Below are positions 1 to 12,317 of a DNA stretch of 64,000 nt, piece by piece. The stretch is from Megaleporinus macrocephalus (lineage: Eukaryota; Chordata; Actinopteri; Characiformes; Anostomidae). The stretch lies in the NCBI GenBank assembly GCA_021613375.1, contig CM038727.1, positions 5,142,064 to 5,206,063 of the forward strand, read 5' to 3'. The translations under genes were made by a program, and so were the position numbers. Position 1 is the stretch's first letter; every line of letters begins with the position of its first letter. The notes under the pieces are model-generated. The model saw only the letters and a list, made by a program, of their open reading frames with translations. It made no database searches and had not been told where the DNA came from.

Positions 1-382
1 GATAGAGCCCCATCTGTCTGGCAAGTCCTGTCAGACCTGTTTTCCTGAGTAAGCCTGGTCTTCTTGAGGAGATATGTTTTTATATCCACCTGAATTACTG
101 CACTGCAGTGTTAGTCCTGACGCCGGTGACGGGAGCAGATTCATCACGTCCTGATAAATTAAAGAGACCTAAAATCCTCCTACAAGCTACACGGTCGTTG
201 ACAGAAGCAGTAATGATAATTTAAAGGTGTTACGAATCTGGCCGAGAGTAATCGAGAAGCTTTTTAGGAGCTTTTTTTGAAGAACACTATCAAGAACTTC
301 TCAATGTTTATCTTGAGATCCTTTATTGGTTCTTTCTTAGGAGAGCTTTGTGATTTCAGCCTCTGATTATGTTCAAGAAGGA
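1..382. other. no feature recognised
   Basis: Complex sequence without a sustained reading frame, repeat or recognisable element. Confidence 0.5.
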
Positions 383-1280
383 ATCAGTTGCTAGATGCAA
401 TGGTTATCCAGGCGGTTGCTAAGGTATCCCAGGTGGTTGATAGGGAGTGGATAGGAGTCTGTGATGGCATCCCAAGTGGTTGCTATATGAATGTTTGGTG
501 GTTGCTATGGTATTCCAGGTGGTTGCTAGGAGGTTGCCAAGTAATCCCAAATGGTTGTTAGGGTGTTGCTAGGGGGTTGTGATGGCATCCCAGGTGGTTG
601 CTATGGGGATGTTTGGTGGTTGGTATGGTATTCCAGGTGGTTGCTAGGAGGTTGCCAAGTTATCCCAATTGTTGTTAGGGTGTTGCTAGGGGGTTGTGAT
701 GGCATCCCAGGTGGTTGCTATGGGTATGCTTGGTGGTTGCAATGGCATCCCAGGTGGTTGCTAAGACGTCGCAATGGTTTCTACGGTATTCCATGCAGTT
801 ACTAAACAGCAGTATCTAAAGTAGTTGCTTGGGGGCTATTACATGATTGTTATGATATTGCAAGTGGTTGCTAGAAGGTTGCTAAAGGATCCTAAGTTGT
901 TGCTATGGTATCCCAGGTGGTTGGTAGTCAGTTGCTCTTTCCCGGGCAGTTGTTACAGGGTTGCTATGTGGTTGCTGTTATATCCAAGGTGGTTGGTAGG
1001 GTGCTGCTTGGTGGTTGTGACCTTACCCGAGGTGGCTGCTAAGGTGTTACTACATAGATGCTATTGTATCCCAGACGATTGGTAGGATGTTAGGGGGTTG
1101 CTAGGTAGGATGCTATGTGGTTGCTATTGTATCCCATGTTGTTACTAGGATGTTGCTTGTTGGTTGCAAAGGTGCCCTCAGGTGGCTGCTACGGTGTTAC
1201 TAAGTGGATGCTATTGTATCCCAGATGGTTGGTAGGGGGTTGCTATGTGGTTGCTATCATATCCTGCATGGTTAATAGGG
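383..1280. repeat. GGTTGCTA-type degenerate minisatellite (left copy)
   Basis: Variants of GGTTGCTATGG and ATCCCAGGTGGTTGCTAGG follow one another for about 900 bases. A longer period of about 120 bases is visible between 490 and 730, where the same succession of variants returns. The short reading frames inside (for example 551-805) exist only because the repeat lacks stops in that frame. The same family fills 62335-63500 at the other end of the window. Confidence 0.85.
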
Positions 1281-2449
1281 AGGTCATGGTCTTGTATCAT
1301 TGTGATATAATGCACTAACTTTAGAACCCAATTCATTTCTATGGGTACAAACGATAACTGTGTTAGTTCTATATGAAATAAGTCATGTGGTACAACATGA
1401 GCTACATGGAGTCCAGGAGATATGAGGCAGGCTGCAGTCTCCTGGCTGCACACTTCATCTTCATTACTGTAAATACACACAGCCGTACAGAGAGAAGAGC
1501 ACTCCTGTGAGATTACCCGGGGCCTGAACCCTGCAGTCTAATGGCTCCTCCCTTACGACTCCTCCTCTGTTGCTCTCGCCCCAGGACATCTCTGGAGAAA
1601 CCCGGCCACTAATAAAGCTCTGCTTACCAGCTTCATCCATGGCTGAGCCCTTTTCTCTTTACTTCTCCACATGGTCTAATAGGAAGGCTTTAGAGATATA
1701 AAGTCACCGATCCCCATCGCTCTCATTAGCATACATTCAGCAACTCTAGTCCATGACTGGTGGAAAGAAGGTTCTGACACTTTCCAGAAACTACAGCATT
1801 CAAGAACTTTCCTGAGGGACATACAGGGCCCCTAAACAAGGTTCTGTTTTGCATCCCCACTGCACTGCAGGAACAGGGCTGACGCGACTGAGGGGCTGTT
1901 TTCTTCACAGATATTATCGATACTGGTGAAGAGAAACCTGATATTGTGGGGAATTGTGGAGAACCAATATTCGTCCTGCATGCATCTTCTGAGGCCTATG
2001 ATGACCCATGGGATAAAGAAACTGGGACTTCACCTCCTCTTGAAACAAGAAACACCAACTGGGGTCCAAATTGGAAGCAGTGCTCTTAATGGACTATGAA
2101 AAGATGACCACTATATGAGTGAGGTCTGCCGTTGAGGTCATATGATAACACTTCGTCTGACAAGCTTGTGCTACAAGAAGAAAGAAAGTACTTCCAGTAG
2201 AGACTGAAGCCCACCAGACCTCGCTTGATATCCACTTAACAAGCTCCTTCACCGCAGCGGCATGACACGCTGCCGGTTCCTGGCTGTCTTGAATAGAGGT
2301 TCAGATCCAAAGACTAGCTCGATGTGAGTATCATGAGTTAGCCAGTTAACACGGGATGTTATGGCACGTGGTGTGACACTTCTCAAAGAGCCGGGACGTG
2401 ACGGTTGTTATTTTCTGTCATGTCTACGAACGCAGGGGGGCCTTGTCCT
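1281..2449. other. no feature recognised
   Basis: Mostly complex sequence. No tandem repeat, terminal inverted repeat or convincing exon was seen. Short frames on both strands are uncorrelated and without known motifs. Confidence 0.45.
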
Positions 2450-3320
2450 GTCAGCCTTCAAGCACTTTCATCAGCATCCTCGTCTTCTCGGATGAGGAGC
2501 GAACACATGCAGCATGAAGGCAAGTTGATTAGAGTGAAAGAGGAGAGACGGGAAAGCTCACGTTGCGGGAGTTTACTCCCCTGAGCCGGGCTGAACAAAA
2601 CAATCAGAGCTCCAGGACATGAAAAGATGTGGAACACGAGTTCAATCTGCCTGTCACGTCGCTGGATTAATGGCAAAGTTGAAAGAAGACAGAAATTACT
2701 TCTACAAAGGTGAGACGCAAAGACAGACCGAACAAATGTGGGAAAAGAGAGCGATGAAAGATGGAAGCTGAGGCTCGCGAGTTTCCCGAACGCGAGACCG
2801 AGAGACTCCGGCTACAAAGGCAGGGAAGAGGTTGGAAATTAGCAAGCTGCTCGGCGCCAGGTCTCATCACTATTTCATTCTCGGAGGGATGAATATTTCA
2901 TCCGCTCCAGAGGTGCCGCAGCCCTCTGCCGCTGGCACGTGGCAGCCGCTCAAAGACCTCCCCAATTAGCCCACATCACGTCTCGGAGCGAGGGGCACTC
3001 CCGGCCCCAAAGCACCGGGGTATCCCCATCTCGCCCGGCCCTGCGAGCCTGGAATCAGGGGGATTGGCAGACGCTCTGATGAGGCCGCTTGTTAGGAGTA
3101 GACGGATTCCTGCTAGCCTTCCATCTCCACTTTGAGTTGCTCTCTTGTGGGCAAGCCATCTTTTCTCCAGCTTCAAGGGACAGAAGAGCGAAAGTAAGTG
3201 CTTGTCTGTCCGTCGTTATATATATGAGGGGTCTCCCGTTACACATATTGAATGAGGAAATAGGGAGGGCGCTTGCTCGTCTAGGGTTAGCTTGACAAGA
3301 GAAGAACCTCAGCGTGTCCA
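2450..3320. other. candidate conserved non-coding island
   Basis: A GC-balanced, non-repetitive stretch with several CpG-containing words and no long frame. Its texture (TTAATGG, CAATTAGCCC and similar AT-core motifs in a GC-rich setting) resembles vertebrate conserved non-coding elements. This is inference from composition; cross-species alignment was not possible. Confidence 0.25.
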
Positions 3321-4293
3321 CCAAGGTTCTTCTATCAATGGTGGGGTGTGTGTGTTATGGCTGCTTCATTGTGTTAGTCATGGTCTCTCTGGCTGAGTGT
3401 CAATCTCAACACTTCTCAGCAAGTTGCTTAATTACCCAGGATGCCTCAGGGTACCCTCTTAGGTTGTACCCAGAAGGTTGACTGTCCATAGTATAGGGAA
3501 TAGGCAGCTTTGATCTGTGTGCAGAAGCACTTAGTCAGTTGGTTGAAGCCTAAGCCTATTTAGCACACCCTAGTGGCCATTTCTATTCCTTGGATATAGA
3601 ACACTTGTAGATTTTTCAATCACTCCAATCAAAGAACATGTTTTTCCCCAGCACTTCTTTCCCAACACTATTGCCTCTGTTGTCTGTGTGTGTTTGCTGT
3701 AATCTCTTGTTGAGCTGCTAAAGAGCAATGAGCATTGAAAAAGAAGGGGTAGGACCACATCCTGTAAAAGAACCAGCCACAGTGAGGGACAAGCGCAGCT
3801 TGCTTAACATTCCTACTGTTCCCTGGACTTGTAAACTTGTAAACAATACAATTCATACAGTATCTTGTACACGGACAAAGCCTACGACATCTGCATTACC
3901 AAATACCAGTAAAAGGACATGAGTCTAAGAAGGCCTCTGGTCCTCTGAATCCTATCAAACCTTTATTTGTTTATGTGGTAACAGGTGGCATTCCTGCTGC
4001 CAGATCCAATGATATTTCCAACCATCCAGACATCCAGAACTTCCGAGGAGCCACGTGAAAGGGTTACTAATTCTTGGAATGCAGCAGGATATCCAAGCAG
4101 AGGCTCTGTTGGGACCCTGCAGAGGCAGCCAAAACATCCTCCGGGGGTCAATAAAAGGGCATGAACTTTAACCATCTGCTCCTACTCAATTCCTCATTTG
4201 GCTCCCGGTTGCATAAACAGACACACAATAAAACGGCAACACTCTGCGTACACACGGGTTTGCAGGCATACAAATCAGCCGGATTGAGACAGT
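3321..4293. other. no feature recognised
   Basis: Complex sequence of ordinary composition. The small frames on both strands have no recognisable domain. Confidence 0.45.
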
Positions 4294-4361
4294 TCATATA
4301 AGAGGACATTTCATATACGAGGACATGTCTTATGAGAGGACATTTCATATAAGAGGAACTG
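4294..4361. repeat. 17-bp tandem repeat, four units
   Basis: Four successive 17-base units of the form TCATATAAGAGGACATT, with a few substitutions in units two to four. Confidence 0.85.
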
Positions 4362-4443
4362 GTTTGAAACCTGCAGCCCTATACTACCTGTAACTTAATA
4401 ATCACTTCATTTGTTACTTAATGATTGTAAACAGTGACACCAA

Positions 4444-4775
<332 letters not shown>

Positions 4776-4984
4776 TGAAATAGAAAGAGCTGGACATACT
4801 GGGCCTAAAAACCAACCAAAATGATTATTTTAAGACTTGCCGGTCTTTTTAATCTAATCTAATACAAATGAAAAAATCTAAAAAATCTAAATTCTAGGGT
4901 TGCACCAAAATTGGGATTGCTTGCTGTGCTGCACTAAATGGTATCTTGTCTAGTGAAATTATATCTTAAACCTAGTCAATATAC

Positions 4985-5108
4985 TTTGGAGGTTGTGATG
5001 GATATGCGATGGACTGGCGACCTGCCCATGGTGTACCCAGCTTTCGCCCAATGTCGCTGGGATTGGCTCCAGTGCCTCAACCCATGACCCCAACTAGCGG
5101 GAAGACAC
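4985..5108 (+). mobile_element. L2-like LINE/SINE 3' tail fragment
   Basis: Contains the words GCGATGGACTGGCGACCTG, ATGGTGTACCC and GGGATTGGCTCCAG in that order, the familiar 3' region shared by fish L2-clade LINEs and SINEs that borrow their tails. The fragment is 5' truncated. A related copy is at 9314-9485 and an inverted one at 8451-8568. The exact family is not assigned. Confidence 0.7.
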
Positions 5109-5178
5109 AAGTTCTATTCAAGTAACTTCTCAAATACCAGCTCTTCAGACCTGCATTTAATTTGTAACAATATAATTT

Positions 5179-5259
<81 letters not shown>
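5179..5259. repeat. (AT)n microsatellite
   Basis: About 80 bases of uninterrupted TA dinucleotide. Confidence 0.98.
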
Positions 5260-5262
<3 letters not shown>

Positions 5263-5369
5263 ACTTTTTAATTCTTCTTCACATGTTTAGTGTATGTCTT
5301 GCTGCTGTTTGGTCTCCCCACCTTTCCCATACCTTTCATATTCTTACCTTGTGTTTTAATTAAATGATT

Positions 5370-5425
5370 AAATCTTGTATTGTATATGCAAAGCGCCTTT
5401 GAGTAAAGCGCTATATAAATAACAT
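5370..5425 (+). mobile_element. retroposon 3' tail-like fragment
   Basis: AAAGCGCCTTTGAGTAAAGC followed by GCTATATAAATAA resembles the common 3' terminal segment of vertebrate non-LTR retroposons ('gcgctatataaat' type). Only the tail is recognisable, and the upstream 100 bases may belong to the same insertion. Confidence 0.4.
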
Positions 5426-5885
5426 GTATTTAAAAAGATCTGATATATAGACTGATAATTTGATTGACTAAATTCACTCAACGTCTAGAAACAGGTTAGA
5501 CAGTCTCATAGTCTGTTTTAAAAAAAATGATATACTAACAAGATTTAAGATACTTTCACTTAACAAGATACCAATTTTTTATATTTCTGCTGACGTAGAT
5601 CCATAAACTTTGGAAATACATCAACCTGGATTGGAATTCTTATAAAATTTTGGATTTCTTTCCAAAGGCTTGCCTAAAAGTTTTGCTTCTCCAAAGCATA
5701 ATAACTATACCATCAGTTGGAAATATCTGTCAAATCTAAACGTCTATCAATATCTTTTCAATATTATAGCACATTCCTTCTTATTTTCAAGTAATGGTCA
5801 ATAACGTGATGCATCCCAAACATAAAATTATTCAAAATGTTTTGTAATGTTCAGCTGTTCCCTTGAACCCAATGGTCACAGTGAC
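5426..5885. other. AT-rich sequence without recognised feature
   Basis: Low-GC complex sequence without tandem structure or a long frame. Confidence 0.45.
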
Positions 5886-6312
5886 AGCAAGGACAGATTA
5901 AGGATAGTCTGGGCCCCTGGGCAAAGAGTATCCCCCCAAACATCGCCCCTCGTGATCAAGGGCCCTCTGATGGTATGCCCTGCTCTTCTCTAAGGCCCCC
6001 TGGTAGGGGCTCTCATAACCAGGGCCCTCTAAAATTATGACCCCCTTCTTTCCTAGGACCCCTAATAGCCAGAAGTCGAAGTCAGAGCAGTGCCAAAACG
6101 CCTCTCCATTTTCATTAGGAGCCCAAAAGCATGGCTAGGGCCCCCAAAAAGCATAGCTAGGGGCTCCAAAAGCATGGCTAGGGCCCTGGGGTCAAAGTCC
6201 CTAAAAGTCAGAGGATCCTTAAAATGGAGAGCTCTTGGAAATAAAAATATATTGTATCATAAATGTTGATAGGCATCCCAAAATGTTTTGGGCCAGGGCC
6301 CCCTGACCTCAA
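5886..6312. repeat. GGGCCC-rich interspersed repeat
   Basis: The words GGGCCCCTGGGCA, AAGGGCCCTCT, AGCATGGCTAGGGCCC and GGGCCAGGGCCCC recur, with an internal near-duplication around 6118-6190. The end, GTTGATAGGCATCCCAAAAT, reappears in reverse complement near 48886-48912, as does the start (TGGGCCCCTGGGCA) near 48937. This shows an interspersed family, of unknown class. Confidence 0.6.
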
Positions 6313-7394
6313 GGGCCCGGTCAGTAATCCAGCTATAAGTGGCAACAGTCTCCAATCCCATTCCTAGAGGGCTACCTTCCAGCAGATCATAGTCTCAGTC
6401 CCAGTTTGCCACCACTGCTCCAGAAAATCCACCTCTTGGCGGAGCAGCTTTTTGGACACAGGTTGGAACTAAACCTCTGCAGGAAAGCAGCTCTCCAGAA
6501 CCAGAATCAGAGAGAGCTGCTCTCCGTCCCTCTGCAGTACGTTCCACCTCCACAGCAGAGCAGAACCCAGAGAGCCGCCCTCACTCTGAATGGCACGGCC
6601 TTGTTATCTCCTACTGTTTGTCCAGTCCTCTCGTCAACCCTGTGCTACGTGTTTGTCCTCGCCAGTCCACTCCTCTGCATCAAAGCAGCCCTAGTTCATC
6701 TCAGGCCTTGAAGAGGAGGCACATGTGCTGACAGTAAATCAGATGGGGCCAGTGGGGCCCATATGGTCCCAAGGCTGGGCCACTCAGGCAGAAGGGCCCA
6801 TGGGCTCCCAAGGGTCTGTTTCACTCAGACTGCGCTCAGACGCCTCACTCTCGGCACACAGCTCGAGCGACAGGAAAAGCCAGGCGCTGCCGTCAGCTAC
6901 CGAAGGGCACGCGAGGGGAAGGGAGGGTGAAATTGAAAAAGAGAAATGTTTTCTTACCTTGGGTGGAGGCCGGGACAAGGGCCACATAGGAGAGAAGGAG
7001 AAAGAGAACCATTAGTCTTTCAGCACATACTGTCAGCAGCTTCAGCAAACTCTTACAACTTAACACAATTCAGTCAAACAGCAAACCGGGCTTCTCAGTA
7101 ACGTTGGCATCCGTGAGCTCGGACTCTTTACGAAACAATACAAGAAGCAAAAATGCACCACTTCAGTGTCTTCCACCAACTTCCACCACAGCTCGAGGCT
7201 CTGTGAGCCGAGGGTAAGGCATGAAGGCATCAGCCAGAGGGAATCATACAATTATAATGAAAGTGGTTTGCACTCATTGCAGGACCTCATGTCAACTTTC
7301 TCTCCTGGTTTAGTCTCATTTGTAGTCGGGACGTTCCGTCTCAGACAAGCGTACGAACGTAATATAATCTCTTTAGTGTTCGAGACTAGGTGTC
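6313..7394. other. complex sequence, no gene recognised
   Basis: Holds open frames at 6406-6711 and 6725-7015 on the plus strand. Neither has a domain, a bounded exon structure or biased composition that I can recognise. Part of this stretch could be a regulatory island. Confidence 0.4.
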
Positions 7395-7422
7395 GACAGG
7401 AATCTGGCGATACGATCATGAT

Positions 7423-8346
7423 TAGAGATGGAAAGATCGATCGGCTATGTATCGGTATCGGTCGATTTTTAATCTAAATATGTGATTGGCCGATATTTCT
7501 CCAATTTAGCCGATCCAGAGAGCCAACAAATGAGCCTAATTTTTGTATTTCCAGCTAGTGTTTTGTTGAAACCCCCTCCAGCCAGCTCCCTGCAATTCCT
7601 ATCTGAACCACTAGGTGAAAACACAGACCCTTTCATTTTCCACAGACTGACTAAAGCAGCAGCCTCGCGAGAACTTTGCGTTGCGTCCGTCTGGCAGCAT
7701 GTTGCCGTATGTGAGACAGACTCATCTAGAGCGTTTTTAACATCTGTAAAATTAACCCTGTCTCGTTGGGGAACCAAGACAAAGACATTTAACCCTACTA
7801 ACCAGATACAGTTTTTAGAGAACACCCGCAGCTGAATACAGTAAGTATCAGCAAACAGCAGAGCTAGCACACACAGCTAACACAAAACAAACAACCCAGA
7901 ACACCTACAGACCAGATCTGACCGGTACGAACAGAACAGCAGCAGAAACAATTCAATATTCTACATTTAATGACTACAGATTTAGTTTAAAATAACAGAG
8001 TCTACATTTAATGACTGCAGTTTTTACTGAATGTATTTAATTATCTTTTTTCGTTTTAAATTAAGGGTCTAAATGTAATGATTACAGTTTTGGAGATATT
8101 TGTTTGATTTACTTTGTTTATTTACTGTTAATTTAGTTAAAAATATGATGCTGTTTTACATGAACTCGTTAAAAATGGTAATAAACCAGTTTAGACTGTT
8201 TCATGACTTGCTTGCGCTAATAACTACATGCAGCCCTGCCGTGGCATATAGCCCCGCCCTCTATCGGTATTGGCTATCGGTTAATCGCATTGAAAGGTGA
8301 TCGTCGATCGGAATTGGCCTGAAAAACGCTGATCAGTCCATCTTTA
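7423..8346. mobile_element. non-autonomous hAT-like DNA transposon, copy 1
   Basis: The ends are TAGAGATGGAAAGATCGATC and, inverted on the right, TAAAGATGGACTGATCAGCG. They are flanked by 8-base direct repeats, ATCATGAT at 7415-7422 and ATCATGGT at 8347-8354, which match at 7 of 8 positions; 8-bp duplications are typical of hAT elements. The 924-base body aligns in reverse complement with 32616-33571. An open frame at 7482-7835 is partly shared with the other copy, but no transposase motif is visible. The flanks at 7395-7414 and 8355-8450 read together as an older GATACGAT/GCAATATATC-type repeat, so this is a nested insertion. Confidence 0.85.
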
Positions 8347-8354
8347 ATCATGGT

Positions 8355-8450
8355 CTTATGATACAGGAGATACAATTCAATATACCGCCATATACTGTGA
8401 TATTGTAAGTAAGGCAATATATCATGATATTTTAAGAATCTAATTTCAGG
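8355..8450. mobile_element. older repeat interrupted by the hAT-like element
   Basis: ATACAATTCAATATACCGCC, TATTGTAAGTAAGGCAATAT and ATCATGATATT resemble the degenerate 'cgatacgat...gcgatattg' repeats common next to fish hAT-type termini. Its left part lies at about 7395-7414, on the other side of the inserted element. Confidence 0.4.
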
Positions 8451-8568
8451 TGTCCATCCATCCTCTCATGATCTTCCACTTTATCCCGCTAGGCTGGGTC
8501 ACTGGAGGAGCCAATCCCAGCGTCATTGAGCAAAGGTGGGGTACACGGAGAGAACATACACACTCCCT
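8451..8568 (-). mobile_element. L2-like 3' tail fragment, inverted
   Basis: On the minus strand it reads GTGTACCCCACCTTTGCTC, CGCTGGGATTGGCTCC and CGGGATAAAGTGGAAGATC, ending at TGGATGGA. It is the same element family as 4985-5108, with its 3' end pointing left. Confidence 0.7.
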
Positions 8569-8846
8569 GATCACAAAACAGACTCAAGTGTATCAGTATT
8601 TCTTTATATCCCTATTTATTACTTCCACAGTTATAACATTAGAGATGAATAATATGACTGAATCTAAATCTATTACTATACTTTTCACACAGTTCCCAAA
8701 CCGAACAAGGATAGCGGACCACCGTTGGTTCACTAATGACAAAGCCGACTGGTGTTTTGCTCAGTGGTTATGGGGGTTACCTGGGGGTTAAGGAGTGTGC
8801 TAGACAAAGTGGCATTTCTCACTTTCGTTATGCTCACACCTAGTAC

Positions 8847-9046
8847 ATATCGTCACTGTCCAATGAAAACCAAGTAATAACGGCAAAAAGAGTCTTCACT
8901 TTCAATGTAAGTCAATGGAACCAGAATATTTTCCTAATTATTCTGGAGTATTTCATTATGAAATTCTCACACAACATAAACGGCAGCTGCTGCCTTCATA
9001 CGATGTATAAAAAAATGCATGCTTTTCATTGGACAGTGATAACATA
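8847..9046. mobile_element. MITE-A copy
   Basis: Begins ATATCGTCACTGTCCAATGA and ends TTTTCATTGGACAGTGATAA, which are inverted repeats of each other. The internal landmark GTAAGTCAATGGAACCAGAA is present. This is one of about ten copies of the same small inverted-repeat element in the window. Confidence 0.8.
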
Positions 9047-9060
9047 TATATATTAGCAAA

Positions 9061-9313
9061 TATATCGTTGCTGTCAAATGGAAAACATGTTTTTCCATTT
9101 TTGTCGATTTTGAGTTTCCTACTCCGTTTGGACACGGCAAGGTTTGTTTACATTGTGTACAAATTTCATGATGAATGGACCAATAGAAGTGCTCCAAAAT
9201 AGCTTGGAGAAAATTCTGGTTCCATTGACTTACATTGAAAGTAAAGTAGGTTTTTGGTCTCTCCTATAAAGTTGCAACTTTGTAGATTGTTTTTCATTGG
9301 ACAGCAACAATAT
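9061..9313. mobile_element. MITE-A copy, full length
   Basis: A 253-base copy bounded by TATATCGTTGCTGTCAAATG and TTTTCATTGGACAGCAACAA. It contains GACCAATAGAAGTGCTCC and TTCTGGTTCCATTGACTTAC (the reverse of the landmark in 8847-9046) and ends with GTTTTTGGTCTCTCCTATAA before the terminal inverted repeat. No open frame. It is immediately followed by an L2-like tail. Confidence 0.85.
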
Positions 9314-9482
9314 GTTAGGTTGATTGGTCACTCTAAACTGCCTGTAGGTGTGAATGTGTGTTGGCCATGCAATGGACTGGCGACCTGTCCATGGTGTACC
9401 CTGCATTCGCCTGATGATGTTGGGCCTGACTCCACAACTAGTGGAATAAAGTGGAAGATAATGAGATAATGGATGGATGGAT

Positions 9483-9485
<3 letters not shown>
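9314..9485 (+). mobile_element. L2-like LINE/SINE 3' tail with GGAT repeats
   Basis: Reads TTGGTCACTCTAAACTGCC, GTGTGAATGTGTGTTGGCC, ATGGACTGGCGACCTGTCC and GTGGAATAAAGTGGAAGATA, and terminates in TGGATGGATGGATGG, the expected 3' terminal microsatellite of this type of retroposon. An (AT)n array follows at once. Confidence 0.8.

Positions 9486-9570
<85 letters not shown>
9486..9570. repeat. (AT)n microsatellite
   Basis: About 85 bases of AT dinucleotide directly after the GGAT tail of the preceding retroposon. Confidence 0.98.
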
Positions 9571-9572
<2 letters not shown>

Positions 9573-11090
9573 AGGTTTTGTTTTGAGTTGTAAAATGGTA
9601 TATTTCTAAAAATAAAAGTTACATATGTTTAAAATCAAAATTTTATAGAGAAAATACAACTACTTCGGCAGAACCTGCTGCTGGTCAATAGGGTGCCCAC
9701 CTTATCAAGCCAGTGGACCAACATGTGCCTGCAATCTGGGATCTAGCTAGCTATATTTGAGTGACCACTCCAGTCTAGAATTAAACAAGCAAACTCTGGA
9801 CACAATACAACAATAAACAGTGTGTACATTCAGTTTAATCAAAGTAAAGCTTTAAGTGAGCCACTGCGTTTAAAACAATAGCTGTGAGGAAATGTGTGTG
9901 CATGCACGTCTAGCGGTCTTGTTTCGCGAGTCTGAAAGCGGAAGAGTGTGACAATACGGGTGAGGATGTGCCAGAGTGAGTTATGTTTATCTGATGAAGC
10001 AGAGCTGTGATGTGTGGAGCAGATATTTCCCTCTCCTGCTCCTGAGGGCTTCCATACAATATGCATGGCACTCTGTAAGACACACTAAACACCGCTCCAC
10101 TCTCTTGTTCTCTCCACACACACACTTACAGATGCACCATCCCACCCTGCAACTCCGCTCTGCACACAGAGAATTGGAACAGCGCTCGAATTAGACCAAA
10201 TGGAGCAGCTCGATTTAATCTTTAAGCCATCAGGCCTTTCTAAGTGTCAGGACCAATCATCTCACAGCGCATAACAGTACCGCCGCTGCGCTCAGCTCCC
10301 GCCTATGCATCTTAAAGTGAAATCTAATTTACACTATGTTTCCCTTAACTCTACTGCAGTCCATGTTAGGCGTCAAAAGCTTGCGCTGGAGCTACGAGGC
10401 TGCTACTGGGCTGCCTCGCTGGTGCCTTGTTTTTGGAGGCTGAATAACTGTATTAACCGAATGCCGTTTTAGGGGAAAACCGCAGCCTCAGCCAATCACT
10501 GGTGCCTGCTTGAGGTGTTACTGGAGGGCTGTGGTCAACATAACCAGGCCACCATGGAGCACCGTCACTAAGTTCTTATAGGCAGCCTCACAGCCTCTTC
10601 CACTGCCCTCCATCTGGGCTCCACTGCTGAGCCTTGTCCAGCTGCCCACTTCTGACACCAATGCGAGGTCACAGATGACCTGCCATCACAGAGGAGCACA
10701 CATCAAGGTAACTCTACAACTTATTTACAGCATGGAAGTCTCTGCCACGGCTCCCGTGGGCCTCCTACATGAGCCGGCGGTGGTCCTGCTACAATACAGA
10801 CATCATTTAGCCCCCCCGAGATAGCTGCTACTACAGTTTGTAGCACCAAACACAAAGCTGGTGTTTCAAGTTTTTATTTCAAATACAGGTCACCTGGACA
10901 GTTATTGCTTTTTAGGACACACTAGAAGACCAGAAGCTTCCAAATCTGACTAGAAGATACGGAGAACATGGGAGTCTTAACAGGGCAGACCCACCAAAAC
11001 TGCCCGCCCAGCAGATATATACAGCAGCTTCATCTTTGAGAGTGAAGAGAACCTCAAGCTCCACCTTTAGATCTGAAAAAACAGGTGTTT
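9571..11090. other. complex sequence, no gene recognised
   Basis: No tandem repeat or terminal inverted repeat was seen. The part at about 10190-10330 (CTCGATTTAATC, CAGCGCATAACAG, CCCGCCTATGCATC) has the mixed texture of a regulatory island. Several antisense frame pairs near 9839-10194 are uninformative. Confidence 0.4.
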
Positions 11091-11134
11091 TCTGTCCATC
11101 CTTTCACTGAGAGAGGACACCCCAACACTACTGC

Positions 11135-11935
11135 CCCCTGGGTACTGTGGATAGGGCTGCCCACTGCTCCAGGCAAGTGTGCACACTGGCCCCTTAATGT
11201 GTATGTTCACCAGTATGTGTGTGTGGGTGTTTCACTGCCCCCTTGTCTGTGTTTACTAGTATGTCTGTATGTGGGTGTTATACTGCCCCAGTGTGTATTT
11301 GTTCACTAGTGTGTGTTCATGTGGGTGTTATACTGCCCCAGTGTATATTTGTTCACTAGTGTGTGTTCATGTGGGTGTTATACTGCCCCAGTGTGTATTT
11401 GTTCACTGGTGTGTGTTTATGTGGGTGTTTCACTGTCCCCTAGTGTGTGTGTTCACTAGTGTGTATGTGTGTTCACCAGTATGTGTTTGTGTATATGGGT
11501 GTTTCACTGCCCCTTAGTGTGTATGCTCACTAGTGTTTGTTTATGAGGGTGTTTCACTGCCCCTAGTGTGTGTGTTTACTAGTGTGGATGTTTCACTGTG
11601 CCCTAGTGTGTGTGTTCACTAGTGTGTATGTGTGTTCACCAGTGTGTGTGTGTATATGTGGGTGCTTCACTGCCGCCTAGTTTGTGTGTTCACTAGTGTG
11701 TTTGTGTTCACCAGTGTGTGTGTGTGTGTTTATGAGGGTGTTTCACTGCCCCTTAGTGTGTATGTTCACTAGTGTGTGTTTAAGAGGGTGTTTCACTGCT
11801 CCCTAATGTGTGTGTTCACTAGTGTGGATGTTTCACTATGCCCCTGTATACATGTTCACCAATGTGTGTCTTTATGTGAGTGTTTTACTGCCCCTAGTGT
11901 GTGTTTTCACTAGTGTGTGTGTGTTTAGTGGAGTT
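11135..11935. repeat. degenerate minisatellite inside a probable SINE
   Basis: After GTACTGTGGATAGGGCTGCC and CACTGCTCCAGGCAAGTGTG come repeated variants of TTCACTAGTGTGTGT, GTGGGTGTTTCACTGCCCC and TTAGTGTGTATG. Between 11281 and 11430 three units follow at an exact 50-base spacing; elsewhere the units vary. The flanking words resemble an abundant fish SINE that carries a short TGCCC...GTGTGTTCACTAGTG tract, so the array probably expanded from it (family memory, not verified). Confidence 0.8.
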
Positions 11936-12019
11936 TGTTTGAAGGTGTGTTGGGGTGGCAATCACTATGATTCATACCGATGCAGGAGCAGATAATGATA
12001 TGAGAGTCAGAGAAATCAA

Positions 12020-12198
12020 GGGGAGATGGGGCGAGAGAGAGAGAGAAGGAAGGAGAGAGAGGGAGAAAGAGAGAGGGAGGAAGGGAGAAAGAGAGAGAGA
12101 AGGAGGGAGAGAAAGGGGGGAGAGAGAGGGAGAGAGAGGGAGAGAGAGAGGGAGAGAGAGAGAGGGAGAGAGAGAGAGGGAGAGAGAGAGAGGGGGGG
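12020..12198. repeat. polypurine tract (GA/GGAGA)n
   Basis: About 180 bases of almost pure purine on the plus strand (GAGAGAGGGAGAGAGA and AAGGGAGAAAGAGAGAG types). Open frames here are compositional artefacts. Confidence 0.95.
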
Positions 12199-12317
12199 AG
12201 TTAATAGGAGAGAAGATGGGAAATAATAACAGTTGATAAGGTCAAACAAAACCTTTGCCTTCTCTCCCCTCTCCTTTATCTGCGCTGCAATCAGGTGGGA
12301 GTCTCGAGCAGGTGGCT

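Noticed and set aside
7469..7870. Frames of 133 aa (minus) and 117 aa (plus) inside the hAT-like element
   Set aside because: Antisense to each other, no zinc-finger BED or hAT catalytic motif; treated as part of the non-autonomous element.
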